Shown piece by piece: positions 8,017-17,430 of a stretch of DNA of 39,242 nucleotides. Source of the stretch: Bryobacteraceae bacterium. Its GTDB lineage: Bacteria; Acidobacteriota; Terriglobia; Bryobacterales; Bryobacteraceae. The stretch is taken from assembly GCA_029975915.1 (NCBI GenBank), contig JARKOC010000061.1, positions 1 to 39,242 on the forward strand, in the 5' to 3' direction. Both the position numbers and the translations under genes were made by a program. The notes below the pieces were generated by a model. The model saw only the letters and a list, made by a program, of their open reading frames with translations, was not told where the DNA came from and searched no databases. How positions within the stretch are numbered: the first letter of the stretch is position 1; each line of letters begins with the position of its first letter.

Positions 8017-8490
8017 CTACTTGAGCGTGACTGCGGATTCCAGCCTGACCGTCTTTGGCGGCAGGCACTGGGTGTTGTCACAGGCCTGATACCTGGCGGT
8101 GACCGCGAGCGTATACCGCCCCGGCTTGGCGCTCCGGTTCACCTCAATGGGCAAAACGAACTCCACCTCTCCGAAGTAGAATTCCACCGACATTCCAAAA
8201 GCCTCTTCGTGGGCAGACAAAGGCACTGGCGCATCAATCTGGCCGACCAGTTTGAATTGCTGCGGCGGGGGCACGGTGATGCTTGTCGGAATAGGGCCGC
8301 CTTCGAGCGGCCGCAGTGAATAGAGATGCCAGCCTTCCTGAATCGTGGCGGTGAGCGTGGCCTGAAGGCGGGTCCCAGGCGAGGCTGAGGCTGGCGCCGA
8401 GAGCGCCCATTTCACCGGGTCCGGCCGCGGGGCTTGGTCCTGGGCGGCTGCCGGCAGGGAGACTGCAATCAAGGCAAATAACAACCGCAT
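8017..8490 (-). CDS. Stand-alone DsbD alpha (N-terminal) domain protein, periplasmic
   Basis: The 157-residue protein has a signal peptide (about residues 1-16, cleavage near AAA-Q) and then one immunoglobulin-like domain matching the N-terminal domain of the thiol-disulfide reductase DsbD. It shows EGWHLYSL, then VEFYFGEVEFVLPI, and the signature YQACDNTQCLPP, where C137 and C142 form the expected redox pair. Full DsbD adds a membrane domain and a thioredoxin domain, and both are absent here. It may pass electrons from a separate CcdA-like partner to periplasmic thiol proteins, or it may be a vestigial domain. The ATG is 4 bases after the isocitrate dehydrogenase stop, so it shares that transcript. 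Confidence 0.85.
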   Translation of the reverse strand: MRLLFALIAVSLPAAAQDQAPRPDPVKWALSAPASASPGTRLQATLTATIQEGWHLYSLRPLEGGPIPTSITVPPPQQFKLVGQIDAPVPLSAHEEAFGMSVEFYFGEVEFVLPIEVNRSAKPGRYTLAVTARYQACDNTQCLPPKTVRLESAVTLK

Positions 8491-8494
8491 CGTC

Positions 8495-9499
8495 TTACAA
8501 GTTACCGATCACGGCCTTGGTAAATTCGGAGGTATGCGCGCTGCCGCCGACGTCGCGCGTGAGTGAGCGGGCCTGGCGGTAGGTCTCGGAGAGGGCCCGC
8601 TGGAACCGGTTGGCAGCGTCGGATTCTCCCAGGTGCCGGAGCATGAGGATGGCCGAGGACATCAGCGCCGTTGGATTGGCCAAACCGCCGCCGGCGATAT
8701 CCGGCGCGGAACCGTGGACCGCTTCGAAGACGGCGCAATTCTCGCCCATGTTCGCGCCGGGCACGACGCCGAGTCCGCCCACCAGTCCGGCCGCAAGATC
8801 CGAAACGATATCACCGTACAGATTCGGAAGCAGGAGCACATCGAACGACTCCGGTCGCATGACAAGCTGCATCGATGCGTTGTCGACGATCAACTCGTTG
8901 TAAGCGATCTCCGGATAGCCGGCGGCCACTTCGCGACAGCACCGGATGAATAATCCGTCGCTCAGCTTCATGATGTTGGCCTTGTGAACGGCGGTGATCT
9001 TTTTGCGGTGGTTGGCGCGGGCGTACTCGAAGGCGTACCGGGCAATACGGATCGACGCATAGCGCGTGATGATCTTCAGGCTCTCCACGACATCCTTGAC
9101 GACTTCGTGCTCGAGTCCCGAGTAAAGGTCCTCGGTGTTTTCGCGGAAGATGACCATGTCGATGTGGACGTCCTCGAAGCGCGTCTTCAAGCCCGGCAAG
9201 GTGAACACCGGCCGGACATTGGCAAACAAGTCAAGTTGTTTGCGGAGCGACACATTCACGCTCTTGAAGCCGCCGCCGATGGGCGTGGTGACCGGTCCTT
9301 TCAAGCCCACTCCTGTCCGGTGGAGCGATTCGACGATGTAGCCGGGAAGGCTCGACCCAGTCTGCTCGATGATGGCGGCGGATAATTCCTGCCGGTCCCA
9401 TTCGATTGGAACCTGGAGCGCGCTCAGCACCTCCACGGTGGCGTCAGCCACTTCGGGGCCAATGCCGTCGCCGGGGATCAATGTGACTTTGTACGCCAT
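8495..9499 (-). CDS. NAD-dependent isocitrate dehydrogenase (beta-decarboxylating dehydrogenase family)
   Basis: The 334-residue enzyme starts MAYKVTLIPGDGIGPEV and has the family substrate loop SVNVSLRKQLDLFANVRP. It also has the FRENTEDLYSGLEHE segment, the catalytic-region KANIMKLSDGLF, and metal-binding Asp residues in DNASMQL and GDIVSDLAAG. The short length and the SVNVSLRK motif fit NAD-type isocitrate dehydrogenases (the IDH3-like group) better than the longer NADP Icd of E. coli. 3-isopropylmalate or homoisocitrate dehydrogenase remain less likely alternatives. An in-frame start at 9529 would add ten residues but overlaps the purH leader, and the ATG at 9499 matches homologs. It is divergent from purH with only 41 bases between. 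Confidence 0.87.
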   Translation of the reverse strand: MAYKVTLIPGDGIGPEVADATVEVLSALQVPIEWDRQELSAAIIEQTGSSLPGYIVESLHRTGVGLKGPVTTPIGGGFKSVNVSLRKQLDLFANVRPVFTLPGLKTRFEDVHIDMVIFRENTEDLYSGLEHEVVKDVVESLKIITRYASIRIARYAFEYARANHRKKITAVHKANIMKLSDGLFIRCCREVAAGYPEIAYNELIVDNASMQLVMRPESFDVLLLPNLYGDIVSDLAAGLVGGLGVVPGANMGENCAVFEAVHGSAPDIAGGGLANPTALMSSAILMLRHLGESDAANRFQRALSETYRQARSLTRDVGGSAHTSEFTKAVIGNL

Positions 9500-9540
9500 G
9501 CTTCGATGGTAGCCCAGTGTCCGTGGCAAAATGGAGGTTC

Positions 9541-11097
9541 ATGCCGGCAGTCACACGAGCACTCATCTCAGTCACCGACAAGGGTGGCTTATTGGCCTTT
9601 GCGCAGGGGCTGGCGCAGATGGATGTAAAGCTGGTTTCCACCGGCGGCACCGCCAAGATGCTGCGCGGCGCCGGCCTGGATGTGCAGGATGTCAGTGAAT
9701 TGACCGGATTCCCTGAGATGCTGGACGGGCGGGTGAAGACGATCCACCCGAGGGTGGCTGCCGGCGTTCTTGCGAGGCGCGACGTGCCCGAGCACATGGA
9801 GGCGCTGGACCACCACAACATTCCCCTCATCGACATGGTGGTGGTGAACCTGTACGACTTCGCCGCCGCGGCGGCCAAACCGGACGCAACGATCGAAGAA
9901 CTCATAGAGAACATTGACATCGGCGGCCCGACCATGATCCGGGCGGCGGCCAAGAACTATCAGGACGTAGCCGTAGTGACCAACCCGGCCGATTACGACG
10001 CAATTCTCGCCGAGATGCGCTCTTCAGGAGGCGGCCTGGGATTGAAAACGAAATGGAATCTGGCGCGGAAGGCATTCCAATTGACGGCGCGCTACGACGC
10101 CGCGATCACTGCCCGGCTCGCCCGGATCGAAGTGGAGAACGGCGTGTTCGCCGACCGGGAGAGCGCGTTGCCAGCGGCGCTGCACATTCTTGCGCCTCGC
10201 AAGCAATCGCTTCGCTACGGCGAAAACCCGCATCAACAGGCATCCCTCTATGGTCAGGGCGAGGCCGGAGTAGCAAATGGGAAACAGTTGCAGGGCAAGG
10301 AACTCAGCTACAACAACCTGGTGGATCTGGACGCCGCCTGGCAACTGATTTGTGAGTTCGAAGGCCCCGCGGCCGCGATCATCAAGCACACCAACCCTTG
10401 CGGCTGCGCACAGCAGCATTCTCTCGCGGAAGCGTACCGCAAAGCCTATGAGGCCGACCCGATTTCGGCGTTCGGAGGCGTGCTGGCATTCAATCGCGAA
10501 TTGGATGAGGAGACTGCGCTGGAGACCTCGAAGCTTTTCGTCGAGGCAATTGCAGCGCCAGGATTCTCACAAAAGGCCCTGTCTGTGCTGGCGGCCAAGA
10601 AGAACTTGCGCCTCGTTGAGGTGCGGGCTGGAGCGCTGGACGAGCCTGTCGTGAAGTCCATCTCGGGAGGATTCCTGGTGCAATCGGCCGACCGCGGAAT
10701 GGTGAGGCGGGACGGCTGCAAGGTTGTCACCGCCCGGCAGCCGAGCGAATCGGAATGGGCGGCGTTGGAGTTCGGCTGGAAGGTCTCCAAACACGTCAAA
10801 TCCAATGCAATTGTCTACGCCAGGGCGGGACAGTTGATCGCCGCCGGCGCCGGCCAGATGTCCAGGGTGGATTCGGTGAAGGTGGGGGCGATGAAGGCAG
10901 TCCTGCCGCTGGAAGGCTCGGTGGTGGCCTCGGATGCGTTCTTCCCATTCCCGGACGGGCTGGAATTGGCGGCGAGTAACGGCGCCACGGCCTTTATTCA
11001 GCCGGGCGGCTCGGTGAAGGACGCCGAGGTGATCGCCGCGGCTGACAGACTGGGCGTGGCGATGGTGTTTACCGGGATGCGGCATTTCAGGCATTGA
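9541..11097 (+). CDS. purH: Bifunctional AICAR formyltransferase / IMP cyclohydrolase
   Basis: PurH catalyses the last two steps of IMP synthesis: formylation of AICAR with 10-formyl-tetrahydrofolate, then ring closure. The 518 residues match the family. The N-terminal MGS-like cyclohydrolase domain begins RALISVTDKGGLLAFAQGL and contains STGGTAKML and GRVKTIHP. The C-terminal transformylase domain contains RYGENPHQ and the catalytic IIKHTNPCGCA. The ATG at 9541 is preceded by GGAGG with a 3-base gap, which is tight; an in-frame GTG at 9517 is less likely. It leads a plus-strand run with purS (31-base gap). Confidence 0.97.
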   Translation: MPAVTRALISVTDKGGLLAFAQGLAQMDVKLVSTGGTAKMLRGAGLDVQDVSELTGFPEMLDGRVKTIHPRVAAGVLARRDVPEHMEALDHHNIPLIDMVVVNLYDFAAAAAKPDATIEELIENIDIGGPTMIRAAAKNYQDVAVVTNPADYDAILAEMRSSGGGLGLKTKWNLARKAFQLTARYDAAITARLARIEVENGVFADRESALPAALHILAPRKQSLRYGENPHQQASLYGQGEAGVANGKQLQGKELSYNNLVDLDAAWQLICEFEGPAAAIIKHTNPCGCAQQHSLAEAYRKAYEADPISAFGGVLAFNRELDEETALETSKLFVEAIAAPGFSQKALSVLAAKKNLRLVEVRAGALDEPVVKSISGGFLVQSADRGMVRRDGCKVVTARQPSESEWAALEFGWKVSKHVKSNAIVYARAGQLIAAGAGQMSRVDSVKVGAMKAVLPLEGSVVASDAFFPFPDGLELAASNGATAFIQPGGSVKDAEVIAAADRLGVAMVFTGMRHFRH

Positions 11098-11128
11098 CCG
11101 GCGCGGCTGGTAGACTGAGGTGGAAGCC

Positions 11129-11371
11129 ATGACAGCGCAAATCTTCGTGACGATGAAAAAGACGGTGCTTGATCCGCAAGGCCAGACCATCCAGAGGGCG
11201 CTTAACTCGATGGGGCATCCGGAAATTGCGTCTGTGCGCCAAGGCAAGTACTTTGAGATCGAATTGAGCGGCATTGGCCGGACCGAGGCCGAAGCGACCA
11301 TGGCTCGTCTGGCCGAGGATGTGCTTTCGAATCCCGTCATCGAAGAGTTCCGGATTGAGATTCTCGACTGA
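11129..11371 (+). CDS. purS: Phosphoribosylformylglycinamidine synthase subunit PurS
   Basis: This 80-residue protein matches PurS, the small subunit that bridges PurL and PurQ in the three-part FGAM synthase. Typical features are TVLDPQGQTIQRALNSMG, VRQGKYFEIEL and the C-terminal LSNPVIEEFRIEI. purS is usually next to purQ and purL, but here it sits alone between purH and glmS, so its partners must be encoded elsewhere. The ATG at 11129 has GAGGTGG upstream. The GTG at 11120 overlaps that SD and is less likely. Confidence 0.93.
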   Translation: MTAQIFVTMKKTVLDPQGQTIQRALNSMGHPEIASVRQGKYFEIELSGIGRTEAEATMARLAEDVLSNPVIEEFRIEILD

Positions 11372-11384
11372 ACTGGTAAGATAA

Positions 11385-11400
11385 GCTCCTGCGGAGGAGC
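11385..11400 (+). promoter_or_regulatory. Hairpin covering the glmS Shine-Dalgarno
   Basis: A perfect 6-bp stem GCTCCT/AGGAGC with a GCGG loop lies in the 35-base purS-glmS gap. The AGGAG in its 3' arm is the glmS SD, 7 bases before the ATG. It could lower translation initiation or make it depend on ribosomes finishing purS. This is inferred from sequence only. Confidence 0.45.
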
Positions 11401-11406
11401 CTACCG

Positions 11407-13257
11407 ATGTGCGGAATTGTCGGCTATGTCGGCCACCGGAAGCCTTTACCCATTCTTCTCGATGGTTTGAGGCGTCTCGAATACCGGGGATATGACTCCG
11501 CCGGACTGGCCTTGGTCGACGTCAACGGGAACCTCCAGATCCGCCGGGCCTCCGGCAAGCTGCATAATCTTGAAGAGACAGTGCGGCTGAATCCGGTAGA
11601 CGGCTGGTATGGCGTCGGGCATACGCGCTGGGCAACCCACGGGCGGCCAACCGAGGAAAACGCCCATCCCCACCAGGATTCCAAGGGCGAAATCGTGGTA
11701 GTTCACAACGGGATCGTCGAGAACTACCTGGCTCTGAAGCAAGAGTTGGAGGACGCCGGCCACGTCTTCTCCACAGAAACCGACACTGAGATTATTCCCC
11801 ACCTCATTGAGCAGTTCTATGACGGTGATCTTGAAGCCGCCGTGCGGATGACGGTCAAGAAGATGCGTGGGGTATTCGCCTTCGCCGCCATCTCGAGCCG
11901 CGCACAAGGCAAGATCGTGGTCTGCCGCAATGGCCCGCCAGCGGTCATTGGGCTGGGAGAGGGCGAGTACTTCGTCGCCAGCGATATCCCGGCCATCCTC
12001 GCTCATACGCGCGAAGTTGTATTTCTCGAAGACGGCGACATGGCCGTGCTGACTGCCGACGGAGTTCAGGTGGCCGATTTCGACGGCCAGACCGTGAAAC
12101 GCCAGATGTCCCACATCCTGTGGGACCCGATCATGGCGGAAAAAGGCGGCTATAAGCACTTCATGCTCAAGGAGATCTTCGAACAGCCCAGGGCGGTGCG
12201 CGACACCATCCTGGGACGGGTGGGCCAGGAAAGCGGCAGGGTCTTCCTGGATGAGATGCAGATCACGGCGAGCGAATTCGCGGCGTTCGAACGAGTGCGT
12301 ATCGTCGCCTGCGGCACCTCGTGGCACGCCGGGCTGGCGGGCAAATTCATGATCGAGAGCCTGGCCAGGATGAGCGCCGGCGTCGATTATGGCAGCGAAT
12401 TCCGCTACCGGGATCCCATACTCGGCCCCGAAACGCTCACCGTGCTGATCTCGCAATCCGGCGAGACGGCCGACACTCTGGCCGCACAGCGGGAGGCCAA
12501 AAGCAAAGGGTCGCGGACACTGGCCATCTGTAACGTGATTGGGGCGATGTTAACCCGCGAGGCGTCGGGCACACTGCCGACTCATGCCGGGCCTGAAATC
12601 GGGGTCGCATCGACCAAGACATTCACCGCCCAATTGACAGCGTTACTCCTGCTGGCGGTCTATCTCGGGCAGGCGCGAGGCAAACTCAGCCGCGAACGCT
12701 CGGTGGCGCTTTGCCAGGAACTGATGGCGATTCCCGGCAAACTCGAGGAGGTGCTGTCGGAGACGCATTACGAGGAAATCGTCAAGTCGGTGCACAAGGC
12801 GAACGACTTTCTATACCTTGGCCGCGGCATTCATTACCCCATCGCGCTGGAAGGCGCGTTGAAGATGAAAGAGATCTCCTACATTCACGCCGAGGGCTAT
12901 CCCGCGGGAGAGATGAAACATGGACCGAACGCACTGATCGACGAGTCTCTGCCGACTGTGGTGGTCGCCACCGTGGACCGGGATGACGAGGGATCGGTGC
13001 TGCGTTACGAGAAAACGCTCTCCAACATCCAGGAAGTGAAGGCGCGCGGCGGAAAGGTGGTTTCGGTGGTAAGCGAAACCGGCGGTGACGCTGAGCGGTT
13101 GTCAGATTTCACTATCCGTGTCCCGCAGGCAAACGAACTTCTTCTGCCCATTCTGGAGGTGGTGCCCCTCCAGTTGCTGGCTTATCATGTCGCCGTCAGG
13201 CGTGGCTGTGACGTCGATCAGCCGCGCAACCTGGCCAAGAGCGTGACAGTCGAGTGA
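11407..13257 (+). CDS. glmS: Glutamine-fructose-6-phosphate aminotransferase (isomerizing)
   Basis: GlmS makes glucosamine-6-phosphate from fructose-6-phosphate and glutamine, the entry step to UDP-GlcNAc and the cell wall. The protein (616 residues, usual about 610) begins MCGIVGYVG with the N-terminal nucleophile Cys2. It has [12 protein letters not shown] and GHTRWATHG in the class II glutamine amidotransferase domain. Two SIS sugar-isomerase domains follow ([22 protein letters not shown], then [20 protein letters not shown] and [13 protein letters not shown]), and it ends LAKSVTVE as usual for GlmS. Its product feeds MurA, encoded in the convergent dcw cluster nearby. The SD sits in a small hairpin. 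Confidence 0.98.
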   Translation: MCGIVGYVGHRKPLPILLDGLRRLEYRGYDSAGLALVDVNGNLQIRRASGKLHNLEETVRLNPVDGWYGVGHTRWATHGRPTEENAHPHQDSKGEIVVVHNGIVENYLALKQELEDAGHVFSTETDTEIIPHLIEQFYDGDLEAAVRMTVKKMRGVFAFAAISSRAQGKIVVCRNGPPAVIGLGEGEYFVASDIPAILAHTREVVFLEDGDMAVLTADGVQVADFDGQTVKRQMSHILWDPIMAEKGGYKHFMLKEIFEQPRAVRDTILGRVGQESGRVFLDEMQITASEFAAFERVRIVACGTSWHAGLAGKFMIESLARMSAGVDYGSEFRYRDPILGPETLTVLISQSGETADTLAAQREAKSKGSRTLAICNVIGAMLTREASGTLPTHAGPEIGVASTKTFTAQLTALLLLAVYLGQARGKLSRERSVALCQELMAIPGKLEEVLSETHYEEIVKSVHKANDFLYLGRGIHYPIALEGALKMKEISYIHAEGYPAGEMKHGPNALIDESLPTVVVATVDRDDEGSVLRYEKTLSNIQEVKARGGKVVSVVSETGGDAERLSDFTIRVPQANELLLPILEVVPLQLLAYHVAVRRGCDVDQPRNLAKSVTVE

Positions 13258-13262
13258 GCGGG

Positions 13263-13688
13263 ATGGCGCTGCGGCAGGCCACCGGGGCGATCCAAGTCCG
13301 GACCAAAGGTAAGGGACTGTACGAGTTCACAGCCGAAGTCGAAGGATGGGTCGCCGGTCAGGGAATGCGGTCGGGTCTGCTGACCCTGTTCTGCCGCCAC
13401 ACCTCGGCCTCGCTTCTTGTCCAAGAAAACGCTGATCCGGATGTCCAGACGGACCTGGCGGCATTCTTTGACCGGACTGTGCCCGAAAGCAGGAACGAGT
13501 ACGTCCACACGACGGAGGGACCAGACGATATGCCGGCGCACATCCGCAGCTCGTTGACCGGCGTAAACCTGTCCATTCCGCTCATTGATGGCCGCCTGAC
13601 GCTCGGAGCCTGGCAGGGCATTTATCTGTTCGAGCACCGGCGCTCGCCGCATGTTCGCGGCGTGGCGCTGCACCTGATCGGCGAATGA
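13263..13688 (+). CDS. yjbQ: YjbQ family protein (UPF0047)
   Basis: The 141-residue protein matches the YjbQ/UPF0047 family, with VRTKGKGLYEFTAEV, the conserved FCRHTSASL, ENADPDVQTDL, a HTTEGPDDMPAHI segment and WQGIYLFEHR. The conserved His residues form a putative active or metal site. Weak thiamine-phosphate synthase activity has been reported for members, but the true role is unsettled. Two starts are possible: a GTG at 13254 that overlaps the glmS stop by four bases (GTGA), or the ATG at 13263. The ATG fits the family N-terminus. It is tightly linked to glmS. Confidence 0.9.
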   Translation: MALRQATGAIQVRTKGKGLYEFTAEVEGWVAGQGMRSGLLTLFCRHTSASLLVQENADPDVQTDLAAFFDRTVPESRNEYVHTTEGPDDMPAHIRSSLTGVNLSIPLIDGRLTLGAWQGIYLFEHRRSPHVRGVALHLIGE

Positions 13689-13728
13689 TATGCCAGTTGT
13701 AGGCTAGTATGGGTGAAGGAGAGCATGA

Positions 13729-14709
13729 ATGAGTCTTTCGCGGCGTAGTTTCATCGAATCGGCCACGCTTGCCGCGCTGGCCAGGCAAGCCGTCGCCCAG
13801 GAACGGGATCCCAAAACCGGGATGCCGATGCGCACCCTCGGCAAGACAGGTGCGAAGGTGTCGCTGCTGGGCTTCGGCGCCGGTTCGCGCTGGTTGGCGT
13901 ACAAGGACCCGGAAAAAGCCTTGCCGGCATTGGAGCGGGCGCTGAAGGCGGGCGTGAACTACGTTGATTCGGCCGCGCAGTACGGAAACGGGCAGAGCGA
14001 GCGGTGGGTGGGCGAGTTCCTGAAGACGCACAAGAAGGACTTCTTCCTGGTCACCAAGATCGACGGCAACAGGACCTACGACGATTCGATGAGAATCATC
14101 GAACGCAGCTTGAAGAACCTGGGCGTCAATCAGGTGGATCTGATGCATATTCATGCCCTCGGCAACGAGGATGACTTGGCAAAGATTGAGGCGCCAGACG
14201 GTCAAATGAAGGCCATGCTGAAGGCTAAGGAAGAGGGGATGACGCGGTTCATCGGCGTCACCTGCCATCAGAATCCGCAGGTTCTGAAAACCTTGCTTGA
14301 ACGGCACGACCTCGACTCCACCCAGATGGCGCTCAACATCGCCAGGATCGGCAACACCCCCCCGTCAAACAGGGCCGGCGAAGGGATGACAGGCCCGTCA
14401 GGCTTCGAGGCCGTGGCCATGCCAATCGCGCTTAAGAAGGGTATGGGCCTGACGGCGATGAAGGTATTCGCACAGGAAAAACTCCTGGGCAAGGCGCCGC
14501 CTGAAATGTTGTTGCGCTATTCGATGACGCTGCCCGTGGCGGTTGCCGTTGCTGGAATGCCCAAGATCGAGCACATCGATTTCAATACGAACGTCGCGCA
14601 CAACTTCAAGCCGCTCTCGAAGCAGGAGATGAACGAACTTCCGGAGAGTGTGACCGCCCAGATGCGCGCATCCATCGACCGCTTCTTCCAGGATCACGAA
14701 GACTGCTGA
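13729..14709 (+). CDS. Tat-exported aldo/keto reductase
   Basis: The 326-residue protein has a twin-arginine signal (SRRSFIE, hydrophobic ATLAALA, cleavage near AVAQ). The aldo/keto reductase barrel follows, beginning MRTLGKTGAKVSLLGFG. The catalytic tetrad is visible as D80, Y85, K110 and H142 (VNYVDSAAQYGNG, LVTKID, LMHIHAL). Tat-exported members with a bound nicotinamide cofactor are frequent in Acidobacteria and Planctomycetes; the substrate is unknown. AAGGAG precedes the ATG by about 6 bases. It is the last plus-strand gene and faces murA with 14 bases between stops. Confidence 0.92.
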   Translation: MSLSRRSFIESATLAALARQAVAQERDPKTGMPMRTLGKTGAKVSLLGFGAGSRWLAYKDPEKALPALERALKAGVNYVDSAAQYGNGQSERWVGEFLKTHKKDFFLVTKIDGNRTYDDSMRIIERSLKNLGVNQVDLMHIHALGNEDDLAKIEAPDGQMKAMLKAKEEGMTRFIGVTCHQNPQVLKTLLERHDLDSTQMALNIARIGNTPPSNRAGEGMTGPSGFEAVAMPIALKKGMGLTAMKVFAQEKLLGKAPPEMLLRYSMTLPVAVAVAGMPKIEHIDFNTNVAHNFKPLSKQEMNELPESVTAQMRASIDRFFQDHEDC

Positions 14710-14723
14710 GGTGCGGGCCGGCG

Positions 14724-16055
14724 TTATTCCGCGTCGACGATCTCTGCACCGAGCGCGATTAGTTTCTGATTAAGGCTCTCGTAGCCGCGCTCGATCAGCC
14801 CGACGTTTGTCAGTGTCGAATCGCCTTCTGCCGCCAGAGCGGCGATCACGTAGCTGAATCCCGCGCGCAGATCCGGGATGTGAATTTCCGCTCCACGGAG
14901 AGGAGTTGGGCCCGCGATCACGGCCGAGTGTTTCCAATTGCGCTGGCCGAAGCGGCACCTCAGTCCGCCCAGGCACTCCCGGTAGAGTTGGATCTGAGCG
15001 CCCATCCGGTTCAGAGCTTCAACATAGCCGAAACGCTGTTCATACACCGTCTCGTGGACGATGGAGATCCCGCGCGCCTGTGTCAAGGCGATGACGAAGG
15101 GCTGCTGATAATCGGTGGTGAAGCCGGGGTAGACATCGGTTTCGAGCGCGATTGAATGCAACTCGCCGTTGGCTCGCCAGAACTCGATGCCTTCGTCGGT
15201 CACCTGAAAATCGCCGCCAATCTGGCGGTACTTGTTCAGGAACGTCATCATGTCGCCCTGGCGCGCTCCGCGAACAAGGATCCGCCCGCCGGTCGCGACT
15301 GCGGCTGAAGCCCAAGAGGCTGTTTCCAGCCTGTCGGGCAGCGTCGTGTGGTCGAAGCCGCGCAACTCGCGCACGCCCGTAATGGTGATAACGCGGTCCA
15401 CATCCACCGAGATATAGGCGCCCATCTTCTGCAGGACCATGATCAGGTCCATGATCTCGGGCTCCATCGCCGCATTGGAAAGTTCTGTGACGCCCTCGGC
15501 CAGAACCGCTGCCAGAATCACCTGTTCGGTCGCGCCGACACTCGGGAACTCGAGCCGGATCTTGGCTCCCTGCAGGCGATCACAGGTCAGATGCGAGGCG
15601 CCTGCCTCTTCGTGCAGCGTCGCACCCATCTGTTGCAGCGCATTCAAGTGGAAATCGACCGGACGCTGGCCGATCCGGCAGCCGCCAAGTGACGGCACTG
15701 GCGTGTTGCCAAAACGCGCTAGCAGCGGGCCGCATGTGAGAATCGGGATCCGGCTTCGGCCGGAAAACTCGCGCAACGTGTTGCGCTCCATTGGAGCGAC
15801 GCCCGCGGCATGAATGACGAGAACTCCTGGTTCGGGCCGTTCCACCCGCCCGCCAAGCGCTTCAAGAAGCTCGGACACGATGGCCACGTCGACAATATCA
15901 GCGACGTTGCGAATGGTGCATCTCTCGCCCGTCAGAAGCGACGCCACCATGATCTTGGGCAGCGCATTCTTTGCACCCCGGACCCGGACTGCGCCACGCA
16001 GAGGCCGCCCGCCGCGCAATACCAATCGGTCCAGGCGGGCCTCCGCGGGGCTCAT
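14724..16055 (-). CDS. murA: UDP-N-acetylglucosamine 1-carboxyvinyltransferase
   Basis: MurA transfers enolpyruvate from phosphoenolpyruvate to UDP-GlcNAc, the first committed step of peptidoglycan synthesis and the fosfomycin target. The protein (443 residues, somewhat longer than the usual 420) has the substrate Lys-Asn pair in RGAKNALPK (29-30). The catalytic loop is [16 protein letters not shown] with Cys126 present, which predicts fosfomycin sensitivity of the enzyme. Later family blocks include [11 protein letters not shown] and [17 protein letters not shown]. The ATG overlaps the ftsZ stop in ATGA, so it is the last gene of the dcw cluster, an unusual place for murA. Confidence 0.95.
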   Translation of the reverse strand: MSPAEARLDRLVLRGGRPLRGAVRVRGAKNALPKIMVASLLTGERCTIRNVADIVDVAIVSELLEALGGRVERPEPGVLVIHAAGVAPMERNTLREFSGRSRIPILTCGPLLARFGNTPVPSLGGCRIGQRPVDFHLNALQQMGATLHEEAGASHLTCDRLQGAKIRLEFPSVGATEQVILAAVLAEGVTELSNAAMEPEIMDLIMVLQKMGAYISVDVDRVITITGVRELRGFDHTTLPDRLETASWASAAVATGGRILVRGARQGDMMTFLNKYRQIGGDFQVTDEGIEFWRANGELHSIALETDVYPGFTTDYQQPFVIALTQARGISIVHETVYEQRFGYVEALNRMGAQIQLYRECLGGLRCRFGQRNWKHSAVIAGPTPLRGAEIHIPDLRAGFSYVIAALAAEGDSTLTNVGLIERGYESLNQKLIALGAEIVDAE

Positions 16056-17419
16056 TGGAACAGCTTCCTCTCGCGCCTCAGAAACGCCGGGGTATCGATG
16101 TCCTCGAAATCGAATACGTCATCGGTCCCTGCCGGTTCGGCTTTGTTGGCGTCCTCGGAGTGTGCCTGTGGTTCTGGTGACGGGCTGGTTTCGGAGACGA
16201 AGTCGATATCCAGCACGGATTCCTCCGCGGTCTCCACTTGGGCAGGCCCCCCATCCGGAGTGGCGGATTCCATGCTGATGAAAACCGGTTCCGGCGAGGT
16301 CGTCTGCAGTTCAGGTTTATCAAAGAGCGGCTTCGATGTCAGTGCTCGCGCCACCACGGACTCTTCAGCCGTGCTGCGATGGACCGCCTTGCGTCCTGGC
16401 AATGTAGGGGCTTCCACCTGCGGCAGGTCCGTGCGCTGGAATCCCGTCGCGATCACCGTGATCTTGACCTCGTCTCCTAATTGCTCGTTCGGCACCAGGC
16501 CAAAATTGATCTGAACTTCCGGATTCTCTGCCGCTTCCCGGATCAGGTTGCAGGCATCCTGCATCTCGTGCAGTCCAAGCGCAGAGGATGCCGTCATGTT
16601 GAGCAGCACCGCCCGCGCTCCCTTGAGTCCTCCCTCTTCGAGCAGAGGGCAGGCGATGGCCTTCCTCGCGGCTTCCAGCGCCGCGCCCTCGCCCGATGCG
16701 CTTGCCGTGCCCATCACGGCGAATCCCATTCCGAGCATGATGGCGCGGACGTCGGCGAAATCCCGGTTGATCAAACCGGGAGTTGTAATGATATCGCTGA
16801 TGCCCTGAACGCCCTGCCTCAACACGTCGTCCGCCATCCGGAAGGCTTCGAAGAAACTCGTCCCGCGAGGCACCAGGTCAACGAGCCGGTCGTTCGGAAT
16901 CGAGATTACGGTATCGACAGTAGAGTGCAACTCGGCGAGCCCGTGCTCGGCCTGCCGCATCCGCCTCGGCCCCTCAAACTGGAACGGACGAGTGACTACC
17001 GCGACAGTCAGAGCGCCCAACTCCTTGGCCAGCGCCGCGACCACCGGCGTGGCGCCGGTGCCGGTCCCGCCGCCCAGTCCCGCGGCAACGAACACCATGT
17101 CGGCCCCTTCAAGGATTTCGATGATGCGATCGGTATCCTCAAGGGCGGCCTGCCGGCCGATCTCAGGATCCGACCCCGCGCCGAGGCCGTGGGTGATGCG
17201 CGAGCCCAGCGCGACTTTGTTCGGCACCTTGGAGGCGCGCAAAGCCTGGGCATCCGTATTGAGGACGAAGAACTCGACGCCAGCCACTCCGAGGTCCATC
17301 ATCCGGTTGACCGCATTCGATCCGCCGCCGCCAACTCCGATCACCTTGATGCGGGTGCCACCAAGGGATTCGTCCGTGATTTCGAACTTGAGGGAATCGA
17401 GATCATCCATGTCTTTCAT
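16052..17419 (-). CDS. ftsZ: Cell division protein FtsZ
   Basis: FtsZ is the tubulin-like GTPase that forms the division ring. The 455-residue protein has [17 protein letters not shown], the GTP signature [12 protein letters not shown] (about 114-125) and the T7-loop region [13 protein letters not shown]. An acidic, variable linker of roughly 130 residues is followed by the C-terminal peptide [13 protein letters not shown], which binds FtsA and other partners. The start is uncertain by a few residues. The ATG at 17434 overlaps the ftsA stop (ATGA) but lacks an SD, while the ATG at 17419 has an AGG 7 bases before it and is chosen here. The longer upstream frame lies inside ftsA. Confidence 0.97.
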   Translation of the reverse strand: MKDMDDLDSLKFEITDESLGGTRIKVIGVGGGGSNAVNRMMDLGVAGVEFFVLNTDAQALRASKVPNKVALGSRITHGLGAGSDPEIGRQAALEDTDRIIEILEGADMVFVAAGLGGGTGTGATPVVAALAKELGALTVAVVTRPFQFEGPRRMRQAEHGLAELHSTVDTVISIPNDRLVDLVPRGTSFFEAFRMADDVLRQGVQGISDIITTPGLINRDFADVRAIMLGMGFAVMGTASASGEGAALEAARKAIACPLLEEGGLKGARAVLLNMTASSALGLHEMQDACNLIREAAENPEVQINFGLVPNEQLGDEVKITVIATGFQRTDLPQVEAPTLPGRKAVHRSTAEESVVARALTSKPLFDKPELQTTSPEPVFISMESATPDGGPAQVETAEESVLDIDFVSETSPSPEPQAHSEDANKAEPAGTDDVFDFEDIDTPAFLRRERKLFQ

Positions 17420-17430
17420 TGTGCAACCTA

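Noticed and set aside
11372..11406. Possible glmS ribozyme in the glmS leader
   Set aside because: The gap is only 35 bases, far too short for the ribozyme core.
11446..12456. Minus-strand open frame of about 336 codons inside glmS
   Set aside because: glmS is unambiguous on the plus strand; the antisense frame has no recognisable motif.
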